From contig CAVPBZ010000018.1 in assembly GCA_963702235.1 (NCBI GenBank), positions 1 through 64,000 on the forward strand: 64,000 bases of DNA. Reading direction: 5' to 3'. This document shows positions 27,520-36,394 of this stretch, one piece after another. The stretch is from PALSA-505 sp963702235. Lineage in GTDB: Bacteria; Actinomycetota; Actinomycetes; Streptosporangiales; Streptosporangiaceae. The position numbers and the translations under genes are program-made. The notes beneath the pieces are model-generated. The model worked only from the letters and a program-made list of their open reading frames with translations. It searched no databases and was not told the DNA's origin. Position 1 is the first letter of the stretch. Each line of letters starts with the position of its first letter.

Positions 27520-29937
27520 TCACTCACGGCGCAGGATATGCCCGGTGCGCAGCCTGGCCGCCTGCTCCCCGGGCCAGGCCGCCAGCAGGTTCGCGGCCAG
27601 CAAGGCAAGGGGGGCGATGAGCAGCAGCGCCCAGACCGCGAGCGGGGGATGGTAGGCCAGCGGCGTGAAGCCGGCGACCACCCGCCAGATGCTGCGGCCG
27701 AGCGCCACGCCGAGCGGAACCCCGAATGCCAGCCCGATCACCGTGAGCACGCTCGCCTGCGTGACCACCACCAGCCGGGACTGCAGCCGGGTCAGCCCGA
27801 GCGCGCGCAGCACCGCCAGTTCGTGCCCGCGGCGCCGGACCGCGATCGCGAGGGCATGCCCCACCGCCCCGGCCGCCAGCAGCGCCAGGAAGCCGCCGAG
27901 CGCCAGCGGCAGCACCGCGACGTCCTGGATCTGCTGGACTTCCGGCAGCGGGGGCGGAGGCGCCAGCGTGAAACCCCTGCCGCCCTTGACGGCCGCGGCC
28001 GCGGCGTCCAGCCTGCGCGCCACCGCCGGTGCGTTCGCTCCCGCTCGCAGCGCGACCGCAGCGACATGGAACTTGAAGGAAAAGTGCGCGCCCCGGAAAA
28101 TCCGGCTGAACCCCGCTGGGGTCAGCCACGCGCCGTCGGCGTAGCCGTTGTGCGGCCCCGCCGGGACGAAGCCGGTGCCGGTCACGGTCATCGCCCGCGG
28201 GGTCGCTGCGCCAGTGAGTCTGATCGTCGATCCGATGGAAGCCCTCAAGTCCTGGGCGGTCGTTGGCGCCAGCACGATCTCGCTGGCGCTGGCGGGCATG
28301 CGGCCGCCGGTCAGCACGACCGGCACCCGCTTCCCGGCTACCGGGCTGTAGCTGAAGCTCTCGATGGAGACGCGGCCGGACTGCGCCCCCCCGATACGCA
28401 GGTCAGCGACGCCGGTGACGGCGCGGTCGGCCGCGATGGCGCGGAGCACCTGGCCGACCGGGCCGGAGTCGTGCCCGTTCTCCCCGACGTACGCCTCAAG
28501 TTGCCACGTCTGCCCGAACCGCGCCGGGTTGGCGGCGGCGTCAGCCACCCCGGCGTAGAACGTGAAGGCGGCGAGCACGCCGAGCACGCCCGCGACCGCG
28601 CCCAGCAACGCCGGCCGGACCGGCACAGCCGACCGGCCGCGTCCCGGCTCCAGGGCGAACCGCGCGCCGACCACAGCGGGCACGGGAAGGCCCGCTCGCA
28701 CTAGGGCCGCAACGACAGCGGAACGGCGCTGCGGCACCTGCCGCTGCGCGGCCGCGAGCGCGGCCGCGGCGACAGCCGCCGACCCGGCCAGCACCAGGAG
28801 CGGCGCTGCGACCCAGCCGACGCCGAGCACCAGCCAGTCCGCGTCGAGCCCCGGGTGCGGCTCCACGAGCGAGGCTGCTCCGATCGGCATCCACCGCGAC
28901 GCCATGATCGCCCCGGCGACGCCGACCGTCGCGCCCGCGACGCCGGCCAGGAGCGGCGCGGCGGTAGCCGACGCGACCGCCTGCCGCGGCGTCATGCCCA
29001 GCGCTTGCAGGACCCGGAGATCCGCGACGGTGGCCGAGGTGTAACGGGCCACGGACTGGCCGACCAGGAAGAGCGCGGCCACCAGAGCCGCGAGCCCGCA
29101 CGCCAGCAGGCAAGCGGCCTCGTACCCGGTGACCTTGCGGATGGGGTCACCGATGGTGACGGAGTTGTTCCATACGTCGATGTCGGACCGCCCGGTGACA
29201 CGGGCGAGGTCGGCGCGGAACGCCGGAATCTCCGCGGCACCGCCCTTGAGTCGCACCAGCGCATTGACAAACATCTGGTCAGTGGTGCCCATGATGCTGG
29301 CCCGGTAATGGGTAAACAGCGCCGGCGACGGGAGCACGCCTCCCGTGTCACCGACGTTGTCGAGCAAGAAGGGCGTTCGGATCACCCCGACGATGCGGAC
29401 GGTGATCTCCGGGCCGCGCGGTGGCCCGCCGGTGGATGCGGTGTATCCGGCGTCAACCTGCTGCGGCGTGGGAAGAAGCAGGGTCAGCGTGTCGCCGACC
29501 CTCTTGCTGTGGGCCGAAAGGAAATGCGGGCTGGCGACCACCTCATCAACGCGGCTGGGGTTGAACATCCGGCCCTGCAAGACGACCGGCCGCTCGATGG
29601 TCCTAGTGAACTGGCTGTCCGCGGGCGGGAAGCCGATGTTGGCGCCCCGAAGGCCCTCCACCGCGGCACCGTAATAGACGGGGAACTCGGCAAGCGCGGT
29701 GACTTCGGGCAGCGCGCGGACCTTGGCCCAGTCGAAGCCAGGCTGGTTGGGCAGCACCGTGGCGGTGGCGGGCAGCGTGGTTGCCCACAGCCTGCCGAAC
29801 GCGGTCTGGCCGCGCCGTGCTCCCGCGACGGCCGCGAGAATTGCCGCTGTCGCCACGGCGACGAGAAGGGCGAGCACGGCGAGCGTCCGCCAGCGCCGGC
29901 GCAGCTCGAGCCGCAGCCACGTCAGCGCGATGCGCAC
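27520..29937 (-). CDS. FtsX-like ABC transporter permease
   Basis: About 805 residues with the FtsX/MacB duplicated layout: N-terminal helix (LAVLALLVAVATAAILAAVAGA), a large extracellular domain, three helices around residues 270-410 (ACLLACGLAALVAALFLVGQSVA), a further central helix pair, a second extracellular domain and three C-terminal helices (VLPLALGGFLALLAAGAVGHALAIA, VLTVIGLAFGVPLGVALG, LAVWALLLIAPLALLAANLLAA). GTG 29937 is preferred, behind GGGGG and close to the first helix; an in-frame ATG at 30030 is possible. No ATPase gene is adjacent, although these permeases normally need one, so it probably uses a partner encoded elsewhere. Confidence 0.85.
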   Translation of the reverse strand: MRIALTWLRLELRRRWRTLAVLALLVAVATAAILAAVAGARRGQTAFGRLWATTLPATATVLPNQPGFDWAKVRALPEVTALAEFPVYYGAAVEGLRGANIGFPPADSQFTRTIERPVVLQGRMFNPSRVDEVVASPHFLSAHSKRVGDTLTLLLPTPQQVDAGYTASTGGPPRGPEITVRIVGVIRTPFLLDNVGDTGGVLPSPALFTHYRASIMGTTDQMFVNALVRLKGGAAEIPAFRADLARVTGRSDIDVWNNSVTIGDPIRKVTGYEAACLLACGLAALVAALFLVGQSVARYTSATVADLRVLQALGMTPRQAVASATAAPLLAGVAGATVGVAGAIMASRWMPIGAASLVEPHPGLDADWLVLGVGWVAAPLLVLAGSAAVAAAALAAAQRQVPQRRSAVVAALVRAGLPVPAVVGARFALEPGRGRSAVPVRPALLGAVAGVLGVLAAFTFYAGVADAAANPARFGQTWQLEAYVGENGHDSGPVGQVLRAIAADRAVTGVADLRIGGAQSGRVSIESFSYSPVAGKRVPVVLTGGRMPASASEIVLAPTTAQDLRASIGSTIRLTGAATPRAMTVTGTGFVPAGPHNGYADGAWLTPAGFSRIFRGAHFSFKFHVAAVALRAGANAPAVARRLDAAAAAVKGGRGFTLAPPPPLPEVQQIQDVAVLPLALGGFLALLAAGAVGHALAIAVRRRGHELAVLRALGLTRLQSRLVVVTQASVLTVIGLAFGVPLGVALGRSIWRVVAGFTPLAYHPPLAVWALLLIAPLALLAANLLAAWPGEQAARLRTGHILRRE

Positions 29938-30175
29938 GCCTGCTCGCCCCCTCGGCCAGCTGCGGGCTGCGGTGTCCGGGCCCCCCTGCGGTCCATGGTT
30001 CAAGGTAGAGGGCGCGCCGGGTGCCGGCACAGAGTGCTAGGACATCATCTCCCGGGGAGGCTGGCCACACCCGATCCGCCATGCTGGCACCGCCCCGGCA
30101 CCCTGCCAGCTACGTACCGGGACATGCGTACCAGCACGGATGCGGCGGCGGGCCGGGACCGGCACAGTAGTCAGC

Positions 30176-31372
30176 ATGGCGAACCTCAGCGTGACCGAGC
30201 GGCCCCGGCTGACGGCGATCCGCGCGTCGTGGCTGTTCGAGGGCACCGGCCCGGGGCTGATCGCGAACCCGCTCGTGGTGATCGACGGCGCGACGATCAG
30301 GTCGGCGCAGCCCGGCGGCGACGCGCCGGACGGCGCGCGCGTGCTGGATTTCGACGGGGCGATGCTGTTGCCGGGGCTGGTGGACACGCACGTCCACCTG
30401 GCGTTCGACGCCAGCGCGGACGCGGTCGGCAATCTGGCTGCGCGTGATGACGAAGCGGCTCTGGCGGCGATGGCCGCGGCCGGCCGGGCGTCGCTGCGCG
30501 CCGGGGTGACGACGGTCCGCGACCTGGGGGACCGCGGCTACCTGTCGCTGCAGCTGCGGGACAGGGACGACCAGCCGACCCTGGTGGCGGCCGGGCCGCC
30601 GATCACGAGCCCGGCCGGGCACTGCCACTTCCTGCGCGGAGCCGCCGAGCCGACGGAACAGGGCGTGCGGGCGGCCGTGCGCGAGCACGTGGAGCGCGGC
30701 GTGGATGTCATCAAGATCATGGCCAGCGGCGGCACTATGACACCAGGTACCCGGCAGGAGTGCGCCCAGTTCGACCCCATCGTGCTGCGGGCGGCCGTGG
30801 ACGAGGCGCACCGGCACGGGCTGCCGGTGACCGCGCACGCCCACGGCACCCCGGCCATCGCCGACGCACTGGCGGCCGGGGTCAACGGGATGGAGCACGT
30901 GTCGTTCTGGTCGGCCGACGGCGTCGACGCGCCGGACGAGCTGCTGCGCGCGATCGCAGACCGGGGGATCGTGGTGGGCGGCACGATCGGCCTGGTGCCG
31001 GTTCCGGGCCTGGTGCCGCCGCCGGCGGTCGTCGCACGGCTGCCGAAGATCATCCAGAACTACCGTCGCCTGCTCGAGCTGGGTGCGGCGTTCGTCGCGG
31101 GGACCGATGCCGGCATCGGTCCGCCCAAGCCGCACGGGGTGCTGGCCCGGGCGCCGCAGGTGCTGCGCGACCTCGGCCTGGGGCCGGCCGAGTCGCTGCG
31201 CGCGGTCACCTCGGTTGCCGCGGGCGTGTGCGGCCTGGCGCACCGTAAGGGCCGCATCGCACCGGGCTACGACGCCGACGTGCTCGTCACCGACGGCGAT
31301 CCGCTGGCCGACGCGACGGCGCTGCAGCGGGTCCGCGCGGTCTGGGTCCGGGGTGTGCTGGTGACGGACTAG
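30176..31372 (+). CDS. Amidohydrolase (imidazolonepropionase/prolidase-like)
   Basis: A 398-residue metal-dependent hydrolase with the amidohydrolase barrel. Metal ligands are HxH in LVDTHVHLAFD, the probable carboxylated Lys in DVIKIMASGG, His in VTAHAHGT, His in GMEHVSFW and Asp in VAGTDAGIG. The C-terminal IAPGYDADVLVTDGDPLAD is the usual return to the small beta-sandwich domain. Homologues include Xaa-Pro or aryl-dipeptide hydrolases and imidazolonepropionase-related enzymes; the substrate cannot be fixed. ATG 30176 is chosen over an upstream GTG. It appears monocistronic. Confidence 0.85.
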   Translation: MANLSVTERPRLTAIRASWLFEGTGPGLIANPLVVIDGATIRSAQPGGDAPDGARVLDFDGAMLLPGLVDTHVHLAFDASADAVGNLAARDDEAALAAMAAAGRASLRAGVTTVRDLGDRGYLSLQLRDRDDQPTLVAAGPPITSPAGHCHFLRGAAEPTEQGVRAAVREHVERGVDVIKIMASGGTMTPGTRQECAQFDPIVLRAAVDEAHRHGLPVTAHAHGTPAIADALAAGVNGMEHVSFWSADGVDAPDELLRAIADRGIVVGGTIGLVPVPGLVPPPAVVARLPKIIQNYRRLLELGAAFVAGTDAGIGPPKPHGVLARAPQVLRDLGLGPAESLRAVTSVAAGVCGLAHRKGRIAPGYDADVLVTDGDPLADATALQRVRAVWVRGVLVTD

Positions 31373-31551
31373 GCCAGGACCAGGCCAGCACGAAGCCAGG
31401 ACCACGTCTGCACGAAGCCAGGACCAGGCCTGCCGGGCCGGCTGCGCCGGTGAATGCGTACGGTTACGCCCGTCGAGGCGCTACCGTCGTACCGTTAGCG
31501 CTGGTTCACGTCGAGCCTGGCGGCGGCGTTGCCGCGGGCGGAGGTGGTGTG

Positions 31552-32424
31552 GTGGCGGTTAACGCCGGCACGCAGGTCACTGACCTGATGGTCAGGGACC
31601 ATGCCTGCCTGACGTACGGCGAGTCCGAGGAGCTGTTCGACCTCACCGCGGCGTTCGTGCGCGACGGGCTGGCCGGCGGGCTGAAGGTCGTCTGGCTCAG
31701 CGACGACGCACCCGGCCGCGCGGTATCGGAGCTGACCCGCCGCGGAGTGACCGTCGAGGCCGCGCTCGCGGCCGGGCAGCTGTCGGCGGCGCCGTGCGAG
31801 GGGCAGCTGCTGTCCGGCCAGGCGTTCTCCGCCGAGCAGGCGATCGGGTGGCTGAACGGGGAGCTGTCTGCCTGCCGGGCCGAGGGGTTCCCCGGCCTGC
31901 GGGTGGCCGTGGACATGAGCTGGGCCCTCCGGCCGGTGACCGGGGTCGAGCAGCTGCCGGATTTCGAGGAGGGCATCGCGGCGGCGATGGCCGGCACGAC
32001 GATGTCGGTGCTGTGCCAGTACGACCGGGAACGGTTCGACCCGGTGACGCTCGCCTCGGTCGCCGCCTTCCACACCCGGTCGGTGGCGGCGGCGACCTAC
32101 TACGCGGACGCCGTGCTGCGGATCTGCCGGCAGTACGCGCCGCCCGGCATCCGGCTGGCCGGGGAGATCGACTATCACGCCGAGGAACCGCTGGCGCTGG
32201 CGCTGGCCGAGGCGATCCGCCTGGACGGCGACATCACGATCAACATGTCCGGCCTGTCGTTCATCGACGCGCCGTGCACCCGCATGATCGGCGACGCGGC
32301 GCGCAGCCTGGCCGCCTCCCGCCGGGTCGTGCTGGAGTGCCATCCTGCGATCGCGGACCAGTTTGCCCTGTTCGGCGTCGCCGACGTGCCCGGTCTCACC
32401 CTGGTGACGGCCGATGAGCGGTGA
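31552..32424 (+). CDS. MEDS-STAS regulatory protein
   Basis: A ~290-residue protein. Residues ~10-190 form a MEDS (DcmR-like sensory) domain, with HACLTYGESEELFDLTAAFVRDGL and VAVDMSWALRP; such domains often read redox or small-molecule signals. A C-terminal STAS-like domain includes INMSGLSFIDAPCTRMIGDAARSL, where the Ser of FIDAP is near the usual phosphorylation or partner-binding site of anti-anti-sigma proteins. GTG 31552 is selected from several in-frame GTGs by its spacing from GGAGG. It overlaps the following RsbW-like gene by 11 bp, implying a partner-switching pair. Confidence 0.82.
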   Translation: MAVNAGTQVTDLMVRDHACLTYGESEELFDLTAAFVRDGLAGGLKVVWLSDDAPGRAVSELTRRGVTVEAALAAGQLSAAPCEGQLLSGQAFSAEQAIGWLNGELSACRAEGFPGLRVAVDMSWALRPVTGVEQLPDFEEGIAAAMAGTTMSVLCQYDRERFDPVTLASVAAFHTRSVAAATYYADAVLRICRQYAPPGIRLAGEIDYHAEEPLALALAEAIRLDGDITINMSGLSFIDAPCTRMIGDAARSLAASRRVVLECHPAIADQFALFGVADVPGLTLVTADER

Positions 32425-32908
32425 CCCCCGCGCCCGTCGCCAGCCGCCCGGGAACGGCGCACCGGATGGCGCGGGGCGGGGCGCCCGGGGCGACGGCGAC
32501 ACCCCGCTCCTGGACCAGGCCTTCGACGGCGATTCGCTCTACGCGCTGCGGGCCGCGGTGGCCGCTCACGCCGCCCAGGCCGGCCTGCCGCAAGACCGCG
32601 CCGACGACCTCGTCGTCGCCGCGCACGAGCTCGCCGCCAACTCAGTCCTGCACGGTCCCGGGCACGGGCGGCTCCGGCTGTGGCAGCACAACCGGGTGCT
32701 GCTGTGCGAGGTCAGCGACGACGGGGTGCCGCCAGCCGCGGCCGACGGGCCGGGCGGCGGCCGCGGATACAACGATCACGCGCGGTGGCACAGCGAGCGC
32801 GGCCACGGGCTCTGGCTGGTCCGCCAAGTCGCCGACCAGGCCAGCCTGCACTCCGGCCCCGGAGGCACCATCGCCAGGGTGAGCTTCACCCTGCCGCCGC
32901 CCCGCTAA
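32414..32908 (+). CDS. RsbW-like ATP-binding anti-sigma/regulatory kinase
   Basis: A 164-residue single-domain HATPase of the serine-kinase anti-sigma type. The N box is VVAAHELAANSVLHG, G1 is VSDDG, and GHGLWLVRQVAD is the G2-type loop. A ~30-residue disordered N-terminus precedes the fold. Family members phosphorylate STAS antagonists and sequester sigma factors, and the overlapping upstream gene encodes a STAS protein, so a self-contained partner switch is likely. The sigma factor target is not in the window. Confidence 0.87.
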   Translation: MSGDPRARRQPPGNGAPDGAGRGARGDGDTPLLDQAFDGDSLYALRAAVAAHAAQAGLPQDRADDLVVAAHELAANSVLHGPGHGRLRLWQHNRVLLCEVSDDGVPPAAADGPGGGRGYNDHARWHSERGHGLWLVRQVADQASLHSGPGGTIARVSFTLPPPR

Positions 32909-32974
32909 TCGCTCCCGGCCGCTGCCCGGCTCACCCCTCCCGGCCGCTGTCTCCCCGCTCCCGGCCCGCGCGGC

Positions 32975-34630
32975 TCAGTGACCGCGGAACGCCTCTTCCA
33001 GCCACCAGGAGCCGCGCCGCGAGGTGACCTTCGCGTCGATCACCAGCGGGCGGTCCCTCGGGCCGTCCAGCCAGCTCCTGACCTGCGCGAGGTCCTCCCG
33101 TTTCCGGACCGTCAGGCCGTCGCAGCCGAACCCGCGGCCGATCTGCGCGATGTCGGCCGGCGGGAACGTGACGGTGTCCAGCGGGTGCCCGTTCGGGCGG
33201 AAATGGTGGACCTCCGCCCCGTACGCCTCGTCGTCGTAGACCACGATGACCATGGGCAGGCCGAGCCTGACCACGGTTTCGAGCTCGCTGACCCCCATCA
33301 GCGCGCCGCCGTCGCCGAGCGCGGCCACGGTCAGCCGGTCCGGCCTGGCCACCGCGGCGCCGATGGCGGAGCTCAGGCCGAGCCCGACCGACTGGTAGGC
33401 CTGGGTGAAGCAGAAGCCCTGCTCGTCCGGGACGGTCAGGAACATGCTCGGGTACCCCATGAAGTTGCCGGAGTCCACCGTGACCGTGCGGTCTTCGGGC
33501 AGCAGGTCATCCAGCTCGATGGACAGCGTCCGCGGGTCGATCCGGCTGCCGTCGCTCTCGTCGGCGTAGGGCACGTCGCGCCAGCGCGCGGTGCCGGCTA
33601 TCCGCTGCTCGGTCCGCGGCGACCGGTAGCCCGCCCCGGCCGGCGAGGAGCCGCGGGATTCCCGCAGCGCGGCGGTGACCGCGCGGGCGGTCACCGCGAC
33701 GTCGCCGGCAATCCCGAGCTGGACGGGCCGGTGCGCGCCGAGGGCCGCGGGGTCGTCGTCCACCTGGACGACCTGGCAGCCGGGCCCGATCAGCGTCCCG
33801 CGCCGCATCGTCCACATGTTCAGCGAGCAGCCCCAGCCGACCAGCAGGTCCGCGCCGCGGATGAGCTCCGCCGCCACCGGGGACGCGAACCCGCCGCTGA
33901 CGTCCAGATCCCACGGGCTGCCGCGGAACAGCCCCTTGGCCGCGGCCGACGTGGCCAGCAGCGCGCCGCAGCCGTCGGCCAGCTCCTCCAGGTCGCGGCG
34001 CGCGGACGCGACCCGGGCGCCGCGGCCGGCCACGAACACGGGCCGGCTGGCGGCGGCCAGCGCGGCCGCCAGCGCGGCGGCGGCCTCCGGCGCGGGCGCG
34101 GGCGGCCAGGTGACCGGCTCCGGCAGCACCTCGGCCGGCTCGCACTGCGCCGCCTGCACGTCCAGCGGCATGGCCAGCAGGACGGTCCGGCGCTGCCGGG
34201 CCGCCGCCCGGTAGGCGCGCACCGCGTCGGCGACCGCCGACTCGGCCGAGTGCAGCCGCTCCGGCACCGCGCCCACCGCCGCGGCGATCGCCGCCACGTC
34301 GATGCGGAAGTTGGACTGCACCGCCGCGCCCGCCACGTCCGCCGCGAGCACCAGCAGCGGCGTCCGGCTCTTCGCCGCCTCGGTGATGCCGGTCAGCGCG
34401 TTGGTCAGCCCCGGTCCCTGGTGCACCGACAGCAGCCCCGGCTTCCCGGCCAGCCGGGCCCAGCCGTCGGCCATGCTGGCCGCGCCGCACTCGTGCCTGG
34501 CCGCGACGAACCTGACGCCGCGGGCGGTCAGCCCGCTGGTGACGTGGAAGTTGCCGCTGCCCACCACCCCGAACACGGTGTCGGCGCCGAGGCCGGCCAG
34601 GGCGTCGGCGACCGCCTCCGCGACCAGCAT
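32975..34630 (-). CDS. Thiamine diphosphate-dependent enzyme (acetolactate synthase-like)
   Basis: A ~551-residue ThDP enzyme with the three-domain layout of acetolactate synthase, benzoylformate decarboxylase and sulfoacetaldehyde acetyltransferase. The N-terminal Pyr domain has GADTVFGVVGSGNFHVT, the activating-Glu region ARHECGAASMADGWAR, and HQGPGLTNALTGITEA. The C-terminal PP domain binds Mg-ThDP through GDGGALMGVSELETVVRLGLP. No FAD-domain signature stands out. ATG 34630 overlaps the cyclase-family stop as TGATG, so the two are translationally coupled. The reaction is not identifiable; a 2-keto-acid decarboxylation or C-C ligation is expected. Confidence 0.82.
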   Translation of the reverse strand: MLVAEAVADALAGLGADTVFGVVGSGNFHVTSGLTARGVRFVAARHECGAASMADGWARLAGKPGLLSVHQGPGLTNALTGITEAAKSRTPLLVLAADVAGAAVQSNFRIDVAAIAAAVGAVPERLHSAESAVADAVRAYRAAARQRRTVLLAMPLDVQAAQCEPAEVLPEPVTWPPAPAPEAAAALAAALAAASRPVFVAGRGARVASARRDLEELADGCGALLATSAAAKGLFRGSPWDLDVSGGFASPVAAELIRGADLLVGWGCSLNMWTMRRGTLIGPGCQVVQVDDDPAALGAHRPVQLGIAGDVAVTARAVTAALRESRGSSPAGAGYRSPRTEQRIAGTARWRDVPYADESDGSRIDPRTLSIELDDLLPEDRTVTVDSGNFMGYPSMFLTVPDEQGFCFTQAYQSVGLGLSSAIGAAVARPDRLTVAALGDGGALMGVSELETVVRLGLPMVIVVYDDEAYGAEVHHFRPNGHPLDTVTFPPADIAQIGRGFGCDGLTVRKREDLAQVRSWLDGPRDRPLVIDAKVTSRRGSWWLEEAFRGH

Positions 34631-35403
34631 CAGGACTCGACCAGCGCCAGCACCCGGGCCGGGCTGCCCGAACCGCCGGAGATCGGCAGCGGGCCGGCGA
34701 ACACGACCGCGCCCTGGGCGGGCAGCAGGTCCAGGTTGCGCAGCTGGGTGAGCCCGTACTTGCCCGCCCCGAGCAGCGCCGAGTGGCAGGGGAACGGCGG
34801 GTCGAAGGAGTGCGCGGCCCCCGCGTCGGTGCCGACGGTCTCGGTCCCGAGCCCGGCGATCGGAGCCTCCTGCGCCAGCCAGCGGGCGCAGTCCACCGAG
34901 ATCCCCGGCGTGTGCGGGCCGGTCTCGTCGGCGTTCAGGAAGTCGTCCTGGTCGTTGGACCGCGCGTCCCAGCCGGTGCGGTACAGCAGCCAGCCGCCGT
35001 CGGGCAGCGGGCCGTGCTCGGCTTCCCACTGCTTGATGTCATCCACCTCGAGCAGGAAGTCGGGGTCGGCCGCCGCCTGCGCGCTGAAGTCCAGCACCGC
35101 GGCCGGTGCCAGCAGGCGGACCGGGGGCACCTGCGACACGTCCTCGAGATCGGCGCCGGTCACCCAGTGCACCGGGGCGTCGAAGTGCGTGCCGGTGTGC
35201 TCGCCGGTGCTGATGTCATTCCAGTACCAGGCCGGCCCGCGCTCGTCATAGTGGCTGATCTCGCGCAGGGAGAAGGTGGCCGTGTTCCCGAACGGCTCCG
35301 GCAGCCTGATCACGGGAGTCGATTCGGTCAGCGGCGCGGTGAGGTCGATCACCTCGACGGACTCGTCGCGGATGGCCTCGATGAGGGCGGTGAGCACGGA
35401 CAT
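34630..35403 (-). CDS. Cyclase-family (kynurenine formamidase-like) hydrolase
   Basis: A 257-residue metal-dependent hydrolase of the cyclase/KynB family. The signature HTGTHFDAPVHW (HxGTHxDxPxH, near residues 80-90) provides the zinc ligands. Later segments TGWDARS and GISVDCARWLAQE are also typical. Family members hydrolyse N-formylkynurenine, isatin or other cyclic amides. The next gene in the coupled pair is a ThDP enzyme, a combination that suggests ring opening followed by 2-oxo-acid processing. Divergent from the alpha/beta hydrolase at 35578. Confidence 0.85.
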   Translation of the reverse strand: MSVLTALIEAIRDESVEVIDLTAPLTESTPVIRLPEPFGNTATFSLREISHYDERGPAWYWNDISTGEHTGTHFDAPVHWVTGADLEDVSQVPPVRLLAPAAVLDFSAQAAADPDFLLEVDDIKQWEAEHGPLPDGGWLLYRTGWDARSNDQDDFLNADETGPHTPGISVDCARWLAQEAPIAGLGTETVGTDAGAAHSFDPPFPCHSALLGAGKYGLTQLRNLDLLPAQGAVVFAGPLPISGGSGSPARVLALVES

Positions 35404-35577
35404 GGCGACTCCCAGGCAAGGCGGGCCGGGTGCCCGCGAGAGCCAAGCCTGCCGCACCGGGGACCGCCCGGGGAAGCCCTCGGCCGCCTGCCGCCGGCCG
35501 GGCGCCGGCCCAGGTCGCCGCGGCCGCCGCCCGCTCCTGATGCGAGCGTCCCGGCCCGGCACGCGCAGAATGGGGGC

Positions 35578-36370
35578 ATGGACAGGCCCATTCCGTACGC
35601 CCGCACGCTCGTCACCGACGACGGCGTGCCGATCGACACCACCCACCTGCCCGGCGACAAGGCCCTCGCGATCATCGTCGCGCACGGATTCACCCAGTCC
35701 TGGCAGCGGCCGTGGGTATGGCGGATCGCGACCCGGCTGAACCGGATCGCCGGGGTGGTGAGCTTCGATTTCCGCGGCCACGGGCGGTCCGGCGGCCTGT
35801 CCACCCTCGGCGACCGCGAGATCAAGGATCTGGACGTCGCCGTCAGGTACGCCAGGCAGCTGGGGTACCAGCGGATCGCGACGGTGGGGTTCTCCATGGG
35901 CGCGTCGATCGTGGTGCGGCACGCCGGCCTGGTCGGCGGCGTGGACGCGGCGGTCTCGGTGAGCGGCCCGGGGCGCTGGTACTACCGCGGCACCGAGCGG
36001 ATGCGGCGGGTGCACTGGGCGGTGGAACGCCGGTCAGGGCGGCTGGTGACCAGGCAGTTCCTCAAGACCAGGGTGAGCTCGGTCCGCTGGGATCCGGCGC
36101 CCGTGCCGCCGGCCGAGGCGGCCGCCCTGATCGCGCCGACGCCGCTGCTGATCGTGCACGGCGACCAGGATTCTGTTCTTTCCCGTCGACCACGCGCAGC
36201 AGCTCTACGCGGCCGCGCACGACCCGAAGGAGCTGTGGATCGTCCCCGGGTTCGGGCACGCAGAGGCGGCAGCGGACGAGGCGCTGGTGGACCGCATCGG
36301 CCGCTGGATCCAGCAGGCCGTCCAGCCGGCCGGGCAGGCCGAGCCCGCTGCCGTCAGCGAGGCCGGCTAG
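35578..36370 (+). pseudogene. Alpha/beta hydrolase with one frameshift
   Basis: The first ~200 residues read an alpha/beta hydrolase: oxyanion strand IIVAHGFTQSW, FRGHGRSGG, and the nucleophile elbow TVGFSMGAS with the serine. Just after LLIVHGDQD (about 36165-36180) a single-base shift occurs. In the corrected frame FFPVDHAQQLYAAAHDPKEL and the catalytic-His segment VPGFGHAEAA follow, ending at 36370. As written, the catalytic His would be lost. Size and layout fit a non-specific esterase or lipase. Confidence 0.82.
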
Positions 36371-36394
36371 CCGCGGCCGTCCCGGCCGCGCCGG

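Noticed and set aside
32978..35251. 757-codon + strand frame opposite the ThDP enzyme
   Set aside because: Antisense shadow; the minus strand has all ThDP-enzyme motifs.
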